A stretch of DNA of 28,663 bases. It comes from a virus. The notes beneath the pieces were generated by a model, which saw only the letters and a list, made by a program, of their open reading frames with translations, searched no databases and was not told the origin of the DNA. Of the stretch, positions 21,831 through 28,445 are shown in pieces. The stretch covers positions 1-28,663 of IMG/VR virus record IMGVR_UViG_3300026130_000019; one strand, written 5' to 3'. The translations under genes were made by a program, and so were the position numbers. Within the stretch, counting starts at the first letter, position 1, and every line of letters begins with the position of its first letter.

Positions 21831-22227
21831 AGATATTAGTCCATTTGATTTTATGAATGCTGCATCTTTTTCTAAGGAAGATCTTATTCGTAATAGTGAA
21901 TTGCCAGAACAAGCAGAAAAGCAATATAACAGTTATCTAGTTAATCGTGGCTTTTCTAATTTTGAAGATACTATTTTGCATGCCAATGAAATGAATATGC
22001 GTCATCATCTTTTTGGTGCTGCTCAATTTGATTACTATAAAGGTGCTCTTCGTAAACGTAAACGTTTTTCAAAGTGGCATAAAGCAGATAAAAGTAAAGA
22101 TTTAGATGCTATTCAAGAAGTATATTCTTGCAATCGAACTGTTGCTAAGTTGTATCTTAAAGCTCTATCTAAAGAACAAATAAAAGAAGTACATAATAGG
22201 CTGATTACCGGTGGACCAGCAAAATGA
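21823..22227 (+). CDS. 62: Clamp loader small subunit (gp62)
   Basis: Partner of gp44 in the clamp loader. At 134 aa it is shorter than T4 gp62 (187 aa) but similar to the short gp62 of marine T4-like phages: SPFDFMNAASFSKEDL at the start, then VNRGFSNFEDTILHANEMN, the basic KRKRFSKWHKADKSKD, and a C-terminal helix AKLYLKALSKEQIKEV. The call also rests on place: after 44 and before regA, the T4 order 45-44-62-regA. Confidence 0.8.
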   Translation: MSKDISPFDFMNAASFSKEDLIRNSELPEQAEKQYNSYLVNRGFSNFEDTILHANEMNMRHHLFGAAQFDYYKGALRKRKRFSKWHKADKSKDLDAIQEVYSCNRTVAKLYLKALSKEQIKEVHNRLITGGPAK

Positions 22228-22289
22228 CGAAAATAATAAATATTCGGGATGGTCATGGTGAACATCAGCATGTAAATAACAAGAATTAA
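22224..22289 (+). CDS. Possible 21-aa peptide between gene 62 and regA
   Basis: ATG 22224 overlaps the gene 62 stop (ATGA), and the frame closes at TAA 22287-22289. The peptide is histidine- and asparagine-rich. The coupling geometry favours translation, but the length leaves it uncertain; it may simply be the start of the regA leader. Confidence 0.3.
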   Translation: MTKIINIRDGHGEHQHVNNKN

Positions 22290-22305
22290 TAAGGTGCTGT
22301 CTATT

Positions 22306-22710
22306 ATGCAAACTGAAGATATTTTTAAAGGAGTCGGTGTTGAGATTACATTACCTTCGCCTGATAGCTTTCTAAAAGTAAAAGAAACTCTTACCCGTAT
22401 TGGTATCTCTTCTCGTAAAGAAAAGAAACTATATCAAACTTGCCATATTCTACACAAACAAGGACGATACGCTATTCTACATTTTAAAGAATTGTTTATC
22501 CTTGATGGTAAAAAAGATACCTTCTCAGAAGAAGATAAAGCTCGTAGAAATACAATTGTAAATCTATTAGCCGAGTGGGATTTGGTTGCTGCAGTTGATG
22601 CAGAAAAAACTAAAGAACCAGTAGCTCAACTAAATCAGATTAAAATTCTTTCTCACAAAGAAAAGAATAACTGGACTTTAGAGGCAAAATACAATATAGG
22701 AAAAAAATAA
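22306..22710 (+). CDS. regA: Translational repressor RegA
   Basis: The RNA-binding repressor of early T4 mRNAs, including 44, 45 and itself, acting at ribosome-binding sites. The protein aligns well with T4 RegA: VEITLPSPDSFLKVKETLTR, IGISSRKEKKLYQTCHILHK, YAILHFKELFILDG and a C-terminal WTLEAKYNIGKK. It has an N-terminal extension of about 11 residues relative to T4, if ATG 22306 (behind AAGGTG) is right. At 134 aa it is slightly longer than T4 RegA (122 aa). Confidence 0.92.
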   Translation: MQTEDIFKGVGVEITLPSPDSFLKVKETLTRIGISSRKEKKLYQTCHILHKQGRYAILHFKELFILDGKKDTFSEEDKARRNTIVNLLAEWDLVAAVDAEKTKEPVAQLNQIKILSHKEKNNWTLEAKYNIGKK

Positions 22711-23223
22711 ATGAATGTTTATAAGGTGATTGAGCATGCTGAAATTCCTCAGTATGCAACTGCAGGTTCGGCCTGTTTTGATGTTAAAGCATGTGTAAAG
22801 AATGGAGATCGTTTAAAATCCTATAATGCTTGGAATAAGGAAATGCCCATCGTGGTAAAAGGTGTCGGTAAAAACCCTGATGCTTTTCAACTTCCACCGG
22901 AAGTGCGTGTTCTTATTCCAACAGGTCTAATTTTCGATATACCAGAAGGTCATGTAATGAAGATGTACATTCGTTCTGGTATAGCACTTAAGAAAGGTAT
23001 TGTACTTTCTAATGGTGTAGGAATTATCGATTCTGACTATGTCGAACAATCTTACATTATGATTACCAACGTATCAGATAGTTTGGTAACTATTGAAAAT
23101 GGAGAACGTTTGGCGCAATGTCTAATTGAAAAAACACTCCAAATGGAGATCACTGAAACTATAGAAAGACCAACTCAAAAATCTGAAAGAGATGGTGGAT
23201 TCGGTAGTACAGGTACAAAATAA
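22711..23223 (+). CDS. dut: dUTP pyrophosphatase
   Basis: It hydrolyses dUTP to dUMP, limiting uracil in DNA and feeding thymidylate synthesis alongside the dCMP deaminase at 13942. The five trimeric-dUTPase motifs are present: AGSACFDV (18-25), RSGIALKKG (88-96), GVGIIDSDY with catalytic Asp107, GERLAQCLIE (131-140) and the C-terminal DGGFGSTG (161-168). At 170 aa it is about 20 residues longer than the usual enzyme, with an insert around residues 28-66. It starts directly after the regA stop. Confidence 0.93.
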   Translation: MNVYKVIEHAEIPQYATAGSACFDVKACVKNGDRLKSYNAWNKEMPIVVKGVGKNPDAFQLPPEVRVLIPTGLIFDIPEGHVMKMYIRSGIALKKGIVLSNGVGIIDSDYVEQSYIMITNVSDSLVTIENGERLAQCLIEKTLQMEITETIERPTQKSERDGGFGSTGTK

Positions 23224-23266
23224 GTATACAGAAATAACACTTTTTTGTATTACATCTGTATACTTA
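23221..23266 (+). repeat. Inverted repeat between dut and the hsp20 late promoter
   Basis: TAAGTATACAG (23221-23231) and CTGTATACTTA (23256-23266) are perfect 11-base inverted arms around a 24-base loop that contains six T's. The left arm includes the dut stop codon; the right arm ends one base before the late promoter box. It could end dut transcription or bind a regulator. Confidence 0.7.
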
Positions 23267-23267
23267 A

Positions 23268-23275
23268 TATAAATA
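23268..23275 (+). promoter_or_regulatory. T4-type late promoter box for hsp20
   Basis: An exact TATAAATA. A start 6 bases after the box falls at 23281, exactly where the first leader hairpin begins with GGGAA. Confidence 0.78.
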
Positions 23276-23280
23276 AAAGT

Positions 23281-23359
23281 GGGAATGCCGATTGGGTTCC
23301 CATTTAAATCGCCGGTTGCATAACGGCACGACAACTCGCTTAATAAAGGAGAATTAACT
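23281..23359 (+). promoter_or_regulatory. hsp20 leader, candidate ROSE-type RNA thermometer
   Basis: The 79-base leader folds by eye into three hairpins. First, GGGAA (23281-23285) with TTCCC (23297-23301). Second, GCCG (23311-23314) with CGGC (23324-23327), extended by TT/AA past a bulged G. Third, CTCGCT (23335-23340) with AGGAG (23347-23351) over the loop TAATAA, with G38 (23338) unpaired. The third hides the Shine-Dalgarno and contains U-C-G-C-U, which matches the U(U/C)GCU consensus of ROSE elements, with the typical bulged G opposite the AGGA. ROSE elements control bacterial small heat-shock genes such as ibpA, the same family as the gene that follows. Confidence 0.6.
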
Positions 23360-23809
23360 ATGACTAATACTCGTAGATTTACTACTGACTTACTAAATGA
23401 CCCTCTATTCATTGGATTTGACCACCTAATGAATAAAATGCAAAACGTCACTCCCGGTCAATCTAACTATCCTCCATATAACATCGTTAAAGTAGATGAA
23501 CACAACTACGCTATTGAATTGGCTGTTGCTGGTTTCTTTGAAAATGAAATTGATATTGAAGTTAAAGACGGTGTACTATTTGTTGAAGGTAAGAAAAAGG
23601 AAAGCGAAGAAGATGCTAAATATCTGCACAAAGGTATTTCAGCTCGCGCCTTCCGTCGAAGCTTTACTCTAGCTGATACAATCGTTGTACGTACCGCTGA
23701 CTTAAGTCAAGGTATTCTTACAATTGATTTAGAGAATGTTATTCCTGAAGAGAAAAAGCCTCGTAAAATTCAAATTGGTAGTTTTGAAAAACAACTCCTA
23801 AATGAATAA
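23360..23809 (+). CDS. Small heat-shock protein (Hsp20/alpha-crystallin family)
   Basis: An ATP-independent holdase chaperone. The 149-aa protein has an IbpA-like N-terminus (NDPLFIGFDHLMNKM), an alpha-crystallin domain from about residue 37 (PPYNIVKVDEHNYAIELAVAG to RAFRRSFTLAD), with the family's GVLFVEGKK strand pair and GILTIDLENVIP (A-x-x-x-G-x-L type motif, here DLSQGILTI), and the end PRKIQIG close to the I-x-I anchoring motif. Hsp20 genes occur in marine T4-like phages, where help with late protein folding or host stress is assumed. Here a late promoter and a thermometer-like leader point to late, temperature-sensitive expression. Confidence 0.93.
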   Translation: MTNTRRFTTDLLNDPLFIGFDHLMNKMQNVTPGQSNYPPYNIVKVDEHNYAIELAVAGFFENEIDIEVKDGVLFVEGKKKESEEDAKYLHKGISARAFRRSFTLADTIVVRTADLSQGILTIDLENVIPEEKKPRKIQIGSFEKQLLNE

Positions 23810-23850
23810 ATAAACTTGCGGGCGATGATTACCGTTTTATAGTCCGCACT

Positions 23851-23879
23851 GGGGAGCGCAAGCTCCCCTTTTTTATTTT
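23851..23879 (+). terminator. Intrinsic terminator after hsp20
   Basis: A 7-bp GC-rich stem, GGGGAGC (23851-23857) with GCTCCCC (23862-23868), closes a GCAA tetraloop and is followed by TTTTTTATTTT. It is the clearest rho-independent terminator in the window. The T-run exists only on the plus-strand side and includes the stop codon of the convergent tape-measure gene. Confidence 0.92.
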
Positions 23880-25627
23880 GGCATGCCGTATGCGTCACCA
23901 CCGTTTAGTATATCGCCGAGTGGCCCTAATACTTGTACACTTGTGGCTTGGTTGCCAGCATGAGTACTGTAAGTATCGCCACCAATAAAGGTAGGTGAAT
24001 TTTGGAAAATAATAACAGGGCTATCTTTAATTGCGCCTGATGCAATACCTTCAGCCATTTTGGCATTAAACGCTGCAGCACCACTTTTCATTGGTGTAAT
24101 ACCATTTAGTATACCCATCTCGACAAGATCATCGACATATTTGCCTGCCATATCCTGTACATTTTTTGCTCTAGAACCTCCAACTAATTCTTTCCATTTA
24201 TCCATAGATGCTAGAGCTTCAGTTGGATTATAACCTTTAGCGTCTAAATCATAAAATGTATCTTTAGCAAAATCTTCTAAGAATTCATCTATCCATTCAT
24301 CACGCGATGCGCCATACTTACGAGAAATATCAAATCTTTCATTTTCGCGTGATCTTGCAAATGCTAGAAGCTCTTCCATAGCACCTTGTTTACCATTCAT
24401 AATATCTTGCACAATTCTATCGCGTTGAGCAGAATTAATACCACCGCCGTCCGTTGGCAGTCTTTCTTGGCCAAGAGCTTCTATCATTGCTGCTTCTGCT
24501 GCAGCTGCTTGACCAATTGCAGCTTCGGACAATGCTAATTGTTGTCTTCTTCTAGATTCTGCTAATGCCTGCGCAACTTTCTGTCTTTCTTGCTCTTCAA
24601 GTTGTCTGTTTTCTATATTAGCTTGTTCAATAATAGCTTCAGATTCTGCTATTTGTCTATTAAATTCGTCCGCGGCTTTATCTTTTTGTTTTTTGATCCA
24701 ACCGTCTATAATACCACCAAGCATAATAGCAGTTGCCGCTACTGCACCGATAAGTGCACCTTTTGGACCAAACATTGCACTTAAACCTAATGCCATGGCT
24801 GCGGCATCTGTTAAACCTTCGGCTCCTTCTTCACTTGCTCCAGCTTCTTTTAACCATCCTGCAATTTCATCACCATAATATACTGCTATGCCGGCTGTTG
24901 CTAAAGCCAATCCCGCCGGCAATGAAGCTAATCTACCTTTTAATCCAGTACCTCCACCTGCAAGTACACCCGAAACAGCGCCTTTTACGCCGGCTGCGAC
25001 CAAGCCACCGCCAACTACAGCGCTTACAACATCGTCCACACCAGTTTCATCGATCCATTTAGTGAAATCGTTAATTTTAGTTGATGCGTTATTAACAGCA
25101 GATGCAAAAGAAGACCATTTAATGATATTCAATTGGTCAGACATTTCTTTCCAATTAGTATTTTTAATACCATCTACCATGCGGTCAAATCCGCCATCAG
25201 TTTGTTCGTTAACATAACCTTTAATAAGATTGTACCCTACGAACAAACCAGCACCAGCCAAAGCCATGTTCTTAATGTTATTTAGATTAAATAGACCATC
25301 TATGGTTTTACCTAAACCATCGCCTATTTTATCAATTGTTTCATCAGTTCTACTTTGAGCTTCACTCTGAGAAGTTGGTGGATCTAATTCTTGTAATTGC
25401 TCTCGAGTCTCTGCTCTTTCGGCGGCCTCTTGAGCAATCCCGAGTTGGGTGCGCATCATCGATGTTTGTTCGACAATGTTAGTAGAAATAGTATTGAAGA
25501 TACCTTCGAATCTATCTAGCTGAATTTTAACAGATCGAATAGAGTTGGTACCCGTATTACGAGTCAACTGTCCTTCGGCCTTTAGTCGTTCAATTATAGC
25601 CTTCGTCTGTTCTGATAATTCTGCCAT
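23873..25627 (-). CDS. Probable tail tape-measure protein
   Basis: A 584-aa protein. The N-terminus is a helical segment (SEQTKAIIERLKAEGQLTRN); residues about 115-320 hold several glycine/alanine-rich hydrophobic stretches (VVSAVVGGGLVAAGV, LIGAVAATAIMLGGII), followed by a long charged coiled coil (about 325-385) and a C-terminal tail with PVIIFQNSPTFIGGDTYS. Hydrophobic spans plus coiled coil are usual for tape measures. The length is almost that of T4 gp29 (590 aa), so a T4-sized tail is likely. It follows a tail-tube-family gene and chaperone-like ORFs, the standard tail order. Sequence likeness to gp29 is not evident; another virion protein is possible. Confidence 0.6.
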   Translation of the reverse strand: MAELSEQTKAIIERLKAEGQLTRNTGTNSIRSVKIQLDRFEGIFNTISTNIVEQTSMMRTQLGIAQEAAERAETREQLQELDPPTSQSEAQSRTDETIDKIGDGLGKTIDGLFNLNNIKNMALAGAGLFVGYNLIKGYVNEQTDGGFDRMVDGIKNTNWKEMSDQLNIIKWSSFASAVNNASTKINDFTKWIDETGVDDVVSAVVGGGLVAAGVKGAVSGVLAGGGTGLKGRLASLPAGLALATAGIAVYYGDEIAGWLKEAGASEEGAEGLTDAAAMALGLSAMFGPKGALIGAVAATAIMLGGIIDGWIKKQKDKAADEFNRQIAESEAIIEQANIENRQLEEQERQKVAQALAESRRRQQLALSEAAIGQAAAAEAAMIEALGQERLPTDGGGINSAQRDRIVQDIMNGKQGAMEELLAFARSRENERFDISRKYGASRDEWIDEFLEDFAKDTFYDLDAKGYNPTEALASMDKWKELVGGSRAKNVQDMAGKYVDDLVEMGILNGITPMKSGAAAFNAKMAEGIASGAIKDSPVIIFQNSPTFIGGDTYSTHAGNQATSVQVLGPLGDILNGGDAYGMPK

Positions 25628-25634
25628 TTATTTA

Positions 25635-25805
25635 CTACCTATTGTTCTTTTCGTTTTGTTTTTCTATGTAGTCTACTAGCATTCCAAAATAGATATCTCG
25701 TTCATAAGGTATCAGGTCTTCAATTTCTTTTATAGAATACTTATGGTGCTGTACCAAAGCGAATATTTGTTTATAATATTCACCTAAATTGATGTGGCAC
25801 AGCAT
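25635..25805 (-). CDS. 56-aa ORF after gp26, gp51-like or frameshifted tail chaperone extension
   Basis: The ORF runs on the minus strand from ATG 25805 to TAG 25635. Its ATG shares an A with the gp26 stop (TAATG). The helical sequence YYKQIFALVQHHKYSIKEIE, then LIPYERDIYFGMLVDYIEKQ, has the look of the short second ORF (T or GT type) found between tail tube and tape measure in many tailed phages, and of short proteins annotated as baseplate hub assembly catalysts in marine T4-like phages. No Shine-Dalgarno lies at a useful distance from its ATG, but a T7 run just upstream places it in the -1 frame of gp26. It may be made mainly as a fusion. Confidence 0.7.
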   Translation of the reverse strand: MLCHINLGEYYKQIFALVQHHKYSIKEIEDLIPYERDIYFGMLVDYIEKQNEKNNR

Positions 25806-26506
25806 TAAGTAAAAAAAGTTCTCAACCCTTCAATTACAAATGTTTTATCATCGCCATTACTGTTAGTGTATTTAATTTCATGACGCAATCTTGGCATGGT
25901 CTCAAAAAAGTTTTGAATACCTGCAATTATATCAGTTGATAGATCGCCCATGAATTCGTCAATCTGCTCATCAGAATAATCTTTAAAATCGTACACTTCA
26001 TCTTCAGATGCGATTTTATCCAAACAAGATACCATAATGAAATAATTAATCAACGGATCTGTAGGATCTAAACCTACAATCTTCATGAATTCATCAATAG
26101 TTGGATATCTTAAAAATAACATCCATTCGTCGTTAATTTTAATTTTGTTTGAATGTGATTCGTTCCTAGTGACAGTAATGTTATCAATGTCAATAGCTAA
26201 TTCTACTTTTTCTTTAGTATCAGGATCGGTAATAGAAAATGTTACTTGGTTATCAACGGATCTTGATCTCAATGCAATTTGGATATATTCTAAATCCATC
26301 ATTGCTAATTCTGACACGTCTTTATCAATCAAACAATTATTAACAACTTGTTTAATTGCCAAGACTTCTTGCAAAGGATCTTTTGATTCCTGTGCAACAA
26401 GTAAGATCTTTTCTTCTTTTACTCTGTACTGACGGTATTTAACTTTTTCGCCAGTTGATGGCAACGTCAACTCAAAAATTGGAAGATCAATTTTAGGTAA
26501 TCCCAT
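25805..26506 (-). CDS. 26: gp26-like T4 baseplate hub / tail assembly protein
   Basis: A 233-aa protein (T4 gp26: 208) with the family's start LPIFELTLPSTGEKVKYRQY, the EEKILLVAQES helix, a middle with LALRSRS-like IQIALRSRSV, and the C-terminal half with PTIDEFMKIVG, then YFIMVSCLDKI and FFETMPRLRHEI. I know this as the T4 gp26/baseplate family. T4 gp26 is needed for hub assembly; its place here, between a tail-tube-family gene and the tape measure and with a frameshift-ready end, suggests a tail-assembly-chaperone role. AGGAG precedes ATG 26506. Confidence 0.82.
   Translation of the reverse strand: MGLPKIDLPIFELTLPSTGEKVKYRQYRVKEEKILLVAQESKDPLQEVLAIKQVVNNCLIDKDVSELAMMDLEYIQIALRSRSVDNQVTFSITDPDTKEKVELAIDIDNITVTRNESHSNKIKINDEWMLFLRYPTIDEFMKIVGLDPTDPLINYFIMVSCLDKIASEDEVYDFKDYSDEQIDEFMGDLSTDIIAGIQNFFETMPRLRHEIKYTNSNGDDKTFVIEGLRTFFT
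25811..25817 (-). promoter_or_regulatory. T7 slippery run, candidate -1 frameshift site
   Basis: On the minus strand the gp26 codons read ACT TTT TTT ACT TAA. The seven T's fit X XXY YYZ, so slipping back one base gives TAC TTA ATG and enters the 56-aa ORF in frame. AAGGG lies 8 bases upstream, where an internal Shine-Dalgarno can promote slippage. The fusion would have about 290 residues. Confidence 0.6.
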
Positions 26507-26523
26507 TATATACTCCTAATAAA

Positions 26524-27294
26524 TTAAAAATAACTCTTGATTCTATTACTGATATTATCGAAATCGTTTCTTGCTTTGTTATATGTATTGACCGCATCTT
26601 GCACAGATTCAGGAATTAGATTTTGTCCAATAACTTGTCCAATATTGCCAACTGCATTTATTAGACTTAATAAACCATTACCACGGCCAAAGCGAGCTGC
26701 AGGATTACCAAATCTTTCGCCTGAATAACGAATAGCGTCATATTGGAAACTTACTGGCAAAACTGAGAAACTATCATTATTTTCCCATGCCAAATCCACA
26801 TCGCCCATTTGAATAGGAAATGCTTTTTCTAATACAACTTCATAGTAACGGCCGGTTTTAGCGTAATCGGATGAATAATGTCTGATAACAATAGTACATG
26901 CATATTCGTCTTTGTAATTAATCTCAAAGGGTAACATACCATCTACCTCAGCAAATGGTCCTGCTGCTGTACTATAGTTAACAATTTGTTGAGCCCAACC
27001 ATGGAAGAATGAAAGAACTTGTTTATCGGAATCTAACATAAAGATTGCTTGAATAGGCTCAGGATTAAAACCCATTGGAAATACTTTACGCAATTGACCT
27101 ACACCTTCGTAAGTTGCGACATTAAAGTTCATTCCCGGAATTGCTACGTTTTTACAGAAGAAAGCAAGATCGCGAGAGTTTGCTCTAGATCTTGTACCTG
27201 GCGCATTGATGATTTGAACTTCAAACAATGAACTACGATCCGGGCCGCCGAACCAATCCATTTGCGATTTGAATTCATTTATTCTGAAAGCCAT
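26524..27294 (-). CDS. Tail-tube-family protein, gp19/gp54-like
   Basis: A 256-aa protein that begins FRINEFKSQMDWFGGPDRSS and continues SLFEVQI, the usual opening of T4-like tail tube and tail-tube-initiator proteins in marine phages, then FFCKNVAIPGMNFN and IFMLDSDKQVLSFFHGW, which are tube-fold signatures. T4 gp19 is 163 aa and gp54 320 aa; the 256-aa size and the helical C-terminal tail (after about 205) fit an initiator (gp54) better than the main tube, but this is not certain. Its ATG overlaps the previous stop (TAATG). Confidence 0.72.
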   Translation of the reverse strand: MAFRINEFKSQMDWFGGPDRSSLFEVQIINAPGTRSRANSRDLAFFCKNVAIPGMNFNVATYEGVGQLRKVFPMGFNPEPIQAIFMLDSDKQVLSFFHGWAQQIVNYSTAAGPFAEVDGMLPFEINYKDEYACTIVIRHYSSDYAKTGRYYEVVLEKAFPIQMGDVDLAWENNDSFSVLPVSFQYDAIRYSGERFGNPAARFGRGNGLLSLINAVGNIGQVIGQNLIPESVQDAVNTYNKARNDFDNISNRIKSYF

Positions 27295-27920
27295 TATCTG
27301 CCTCTTATGATTCTTCTAGAATCTTTGTATACTTGGTTAGCAGTAGCGCCAACAAATTTCTGAGTTGGTAAGAACAATGCGATATCCCATTCGGTCGGGT
27401 TAATATAAGCCGGCTTTGTTCTTACATGAGCGCTCAAGTAATGTTTAATTGTAGGTTTAAACTCTTTAAACTTAGCTGCTCCATTTAAAATGTTATATGA
27501 CGCTTTTAACCTTGTAGTTTCGTTAAAATCTTTATTATTCAAAACAGTATACAACTGATCCATTAGTTTAGCTCTTAAAATGGGTGGCAAATAATGCATG
27601 TTAATTCCTAAGAACCCACCTTTAGCCTTATTTATTGGAAAAACTAATGGAAATCTATCATAATATGGCAACGTGTCTTTATGCTTTGGATCATAAGCAA
27701 ATAGATACATATTGCCCATCATAAAACGATTCGTATTATTACGATCTTCATCTGCACGTATTTCACGAATTAATCTATCGCCTTGTGATCTGTTTCTCTG
27801 AGTACGTGCAATACCCCGTGCTTGTTCACGATACCATTCGCGTGCTTTGGCAGTACGAGCTGGCATTTGACCGCTGCGAATACCTTGTAGTAGAATGTCG
27901 TCGAATACCTTTACTGCCAC
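27294..27920 (-). CDS. Conserved T4-like late protein, 208 aa, function not assigned
   Basis: It starts at GTG 27920, inside the gp4 stop (TAGTG). The N-terminal 65 residues are basic and helical; the core has MGNMYLFAYDPKHKDTLPYY, DRFPLVFPIN, FLGINMHYLPPILRAKLMD, and a C-terminal EWDIALFLPTQKF. I recall similar proteins next to head-completion and tail genes in marine T4-like phages but cannot name it with confidence; gene 2 (DNA end protector), which neighbours gene 4 in T4, is one possibility that I cannot verify. Its place between gp4 and the tail-tube-family gene supports a virion or assembly role. Confidence 0.6.
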   Translation of the reverse strand: MAVKVFDDILLQGIRSGQMPARTAKAREWYREQARGIARTQRNRSQGDRLIREIRADEDRNNTNRFMMGNMYLFAYDPKHKDTLPYYDRFPLVFPINKAKGGFLGINMHYLPPILRAKLMDQLYTVLNNKDFNETTRLKASYNILNGAAKFKEFKPTIKHYLSAHVRTKPAYINPTEWDIALFLPTQKFVGATANQVYKDSRRIIRGR

Positions 27921-28378
27921 TATTTAATTCCTAATTCGTGTTCTGTGTAAATCTTAAATTCCCACCCGCGTTGTGCGCAATATGCTCGAGCTGCTTTCCA
28001 TTTAGCTTCATTGATACCCCAAGTCTTAACCTCGTTAAGATACCTTCTTGAAACTCGACCTGTCTTAGTCTTGTTTTTATTCTTAATATCAGGCGGTCTA
28101 GTTTGTGCCTTGGGTTTAATCTCGATCATAGTCGTCATAGCCTTTCCTTCATGTGTTTTTCTGTGTACAATTACATCAGGAAAGTATCTATGTCTTTTTC
28201 CATCTATTGGTGAATAATATGGTATTGCCACTTCTTCACTTTGCCACCAAATCACATCAGGGTGTTCATCAACAAATCTAAAAAACTTAAACTCCCACAT
28301 CGACCTATAGAAAATTTTAGACGGATCACCCTTATATTTGCCAGGGTTCTTGGGTCGAAACCTTCCATTATAAGCCAA
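27920..28378 (-). CDS. 4: Head completion protein gp4, nuclease-like
   Basis: A 152-aa protein (T4 gp4: 150) needed to finish filled heads. The family blocks are clear: RFRPKNPGKYKGDP, IFYRSMWEFKFFRF, WQSEEVAIPYYSPIDGK, RHRYFPDV and MIEIKPKAQ. The D (YFPD) and ExK (IEIK) residues form a PD-(D/E)XK-type pair, so nuclease activity is possible. The start is TTG 28378, with GAGGTG 5 bases upstream; the protein then begins as T4 gp4 does (MAY-G). It is the first gene of the late minus-strand operon. Confidence 0.92.
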   Translation of the reverse strand: MAYNGRFRPKNPGKYKGDPSKIFYRSMWEFKFFRFVDEHPDVIWWQSEEVAIPYYSPIDGKRHRYFPDVIVHRKTHEGKAMTTMIEIKPKAQTRPPDIKNKNKTKTGRVSRRYLNEVKTWGINEAKWKAARAYCAQRGWEFKIYTEHELGIK

Positions 28379-28397
28379 ACTTCACCTCACAACTCAG

Positions 28398-28405
28398 TAT
28401 AAATA
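28398..28405 (+). promoter_or_regulatory. T4-type late promoter box for the rightward gene
   Basis: An exact TATAAATA. A start near 28411 would give a leader of about 35 bases with AAAGG at 28432-28436 before ATG 28446. Confidence 0.75.
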
Positions 28406-28420
28406 GATTTAGTCATATTC

Positions 28421-28428
28421 TATTTATA
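28421..28428 (-). promoter_or_regulatory. T4-type late promoter box for the gp4 operon
   Basis: TATTTATA on the plus strand reads TATAAATA on the minus strand. A start near 28415 would give a 37-base leader before TTG 28378. It faces the plus-strand late box only 15 bases away. Confidence 0.75.
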
Positions 28429-28445
28429 ACTAAAGGCAATATCTA

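Noticed and set aside
24754-25217. Plus-strand open frames over the tape-measure gene
   Set aside because: Low-complexity leucine/proline/alanine text mirroring the Ala/Gly-rich minus-strand protein; no ribosome sites.
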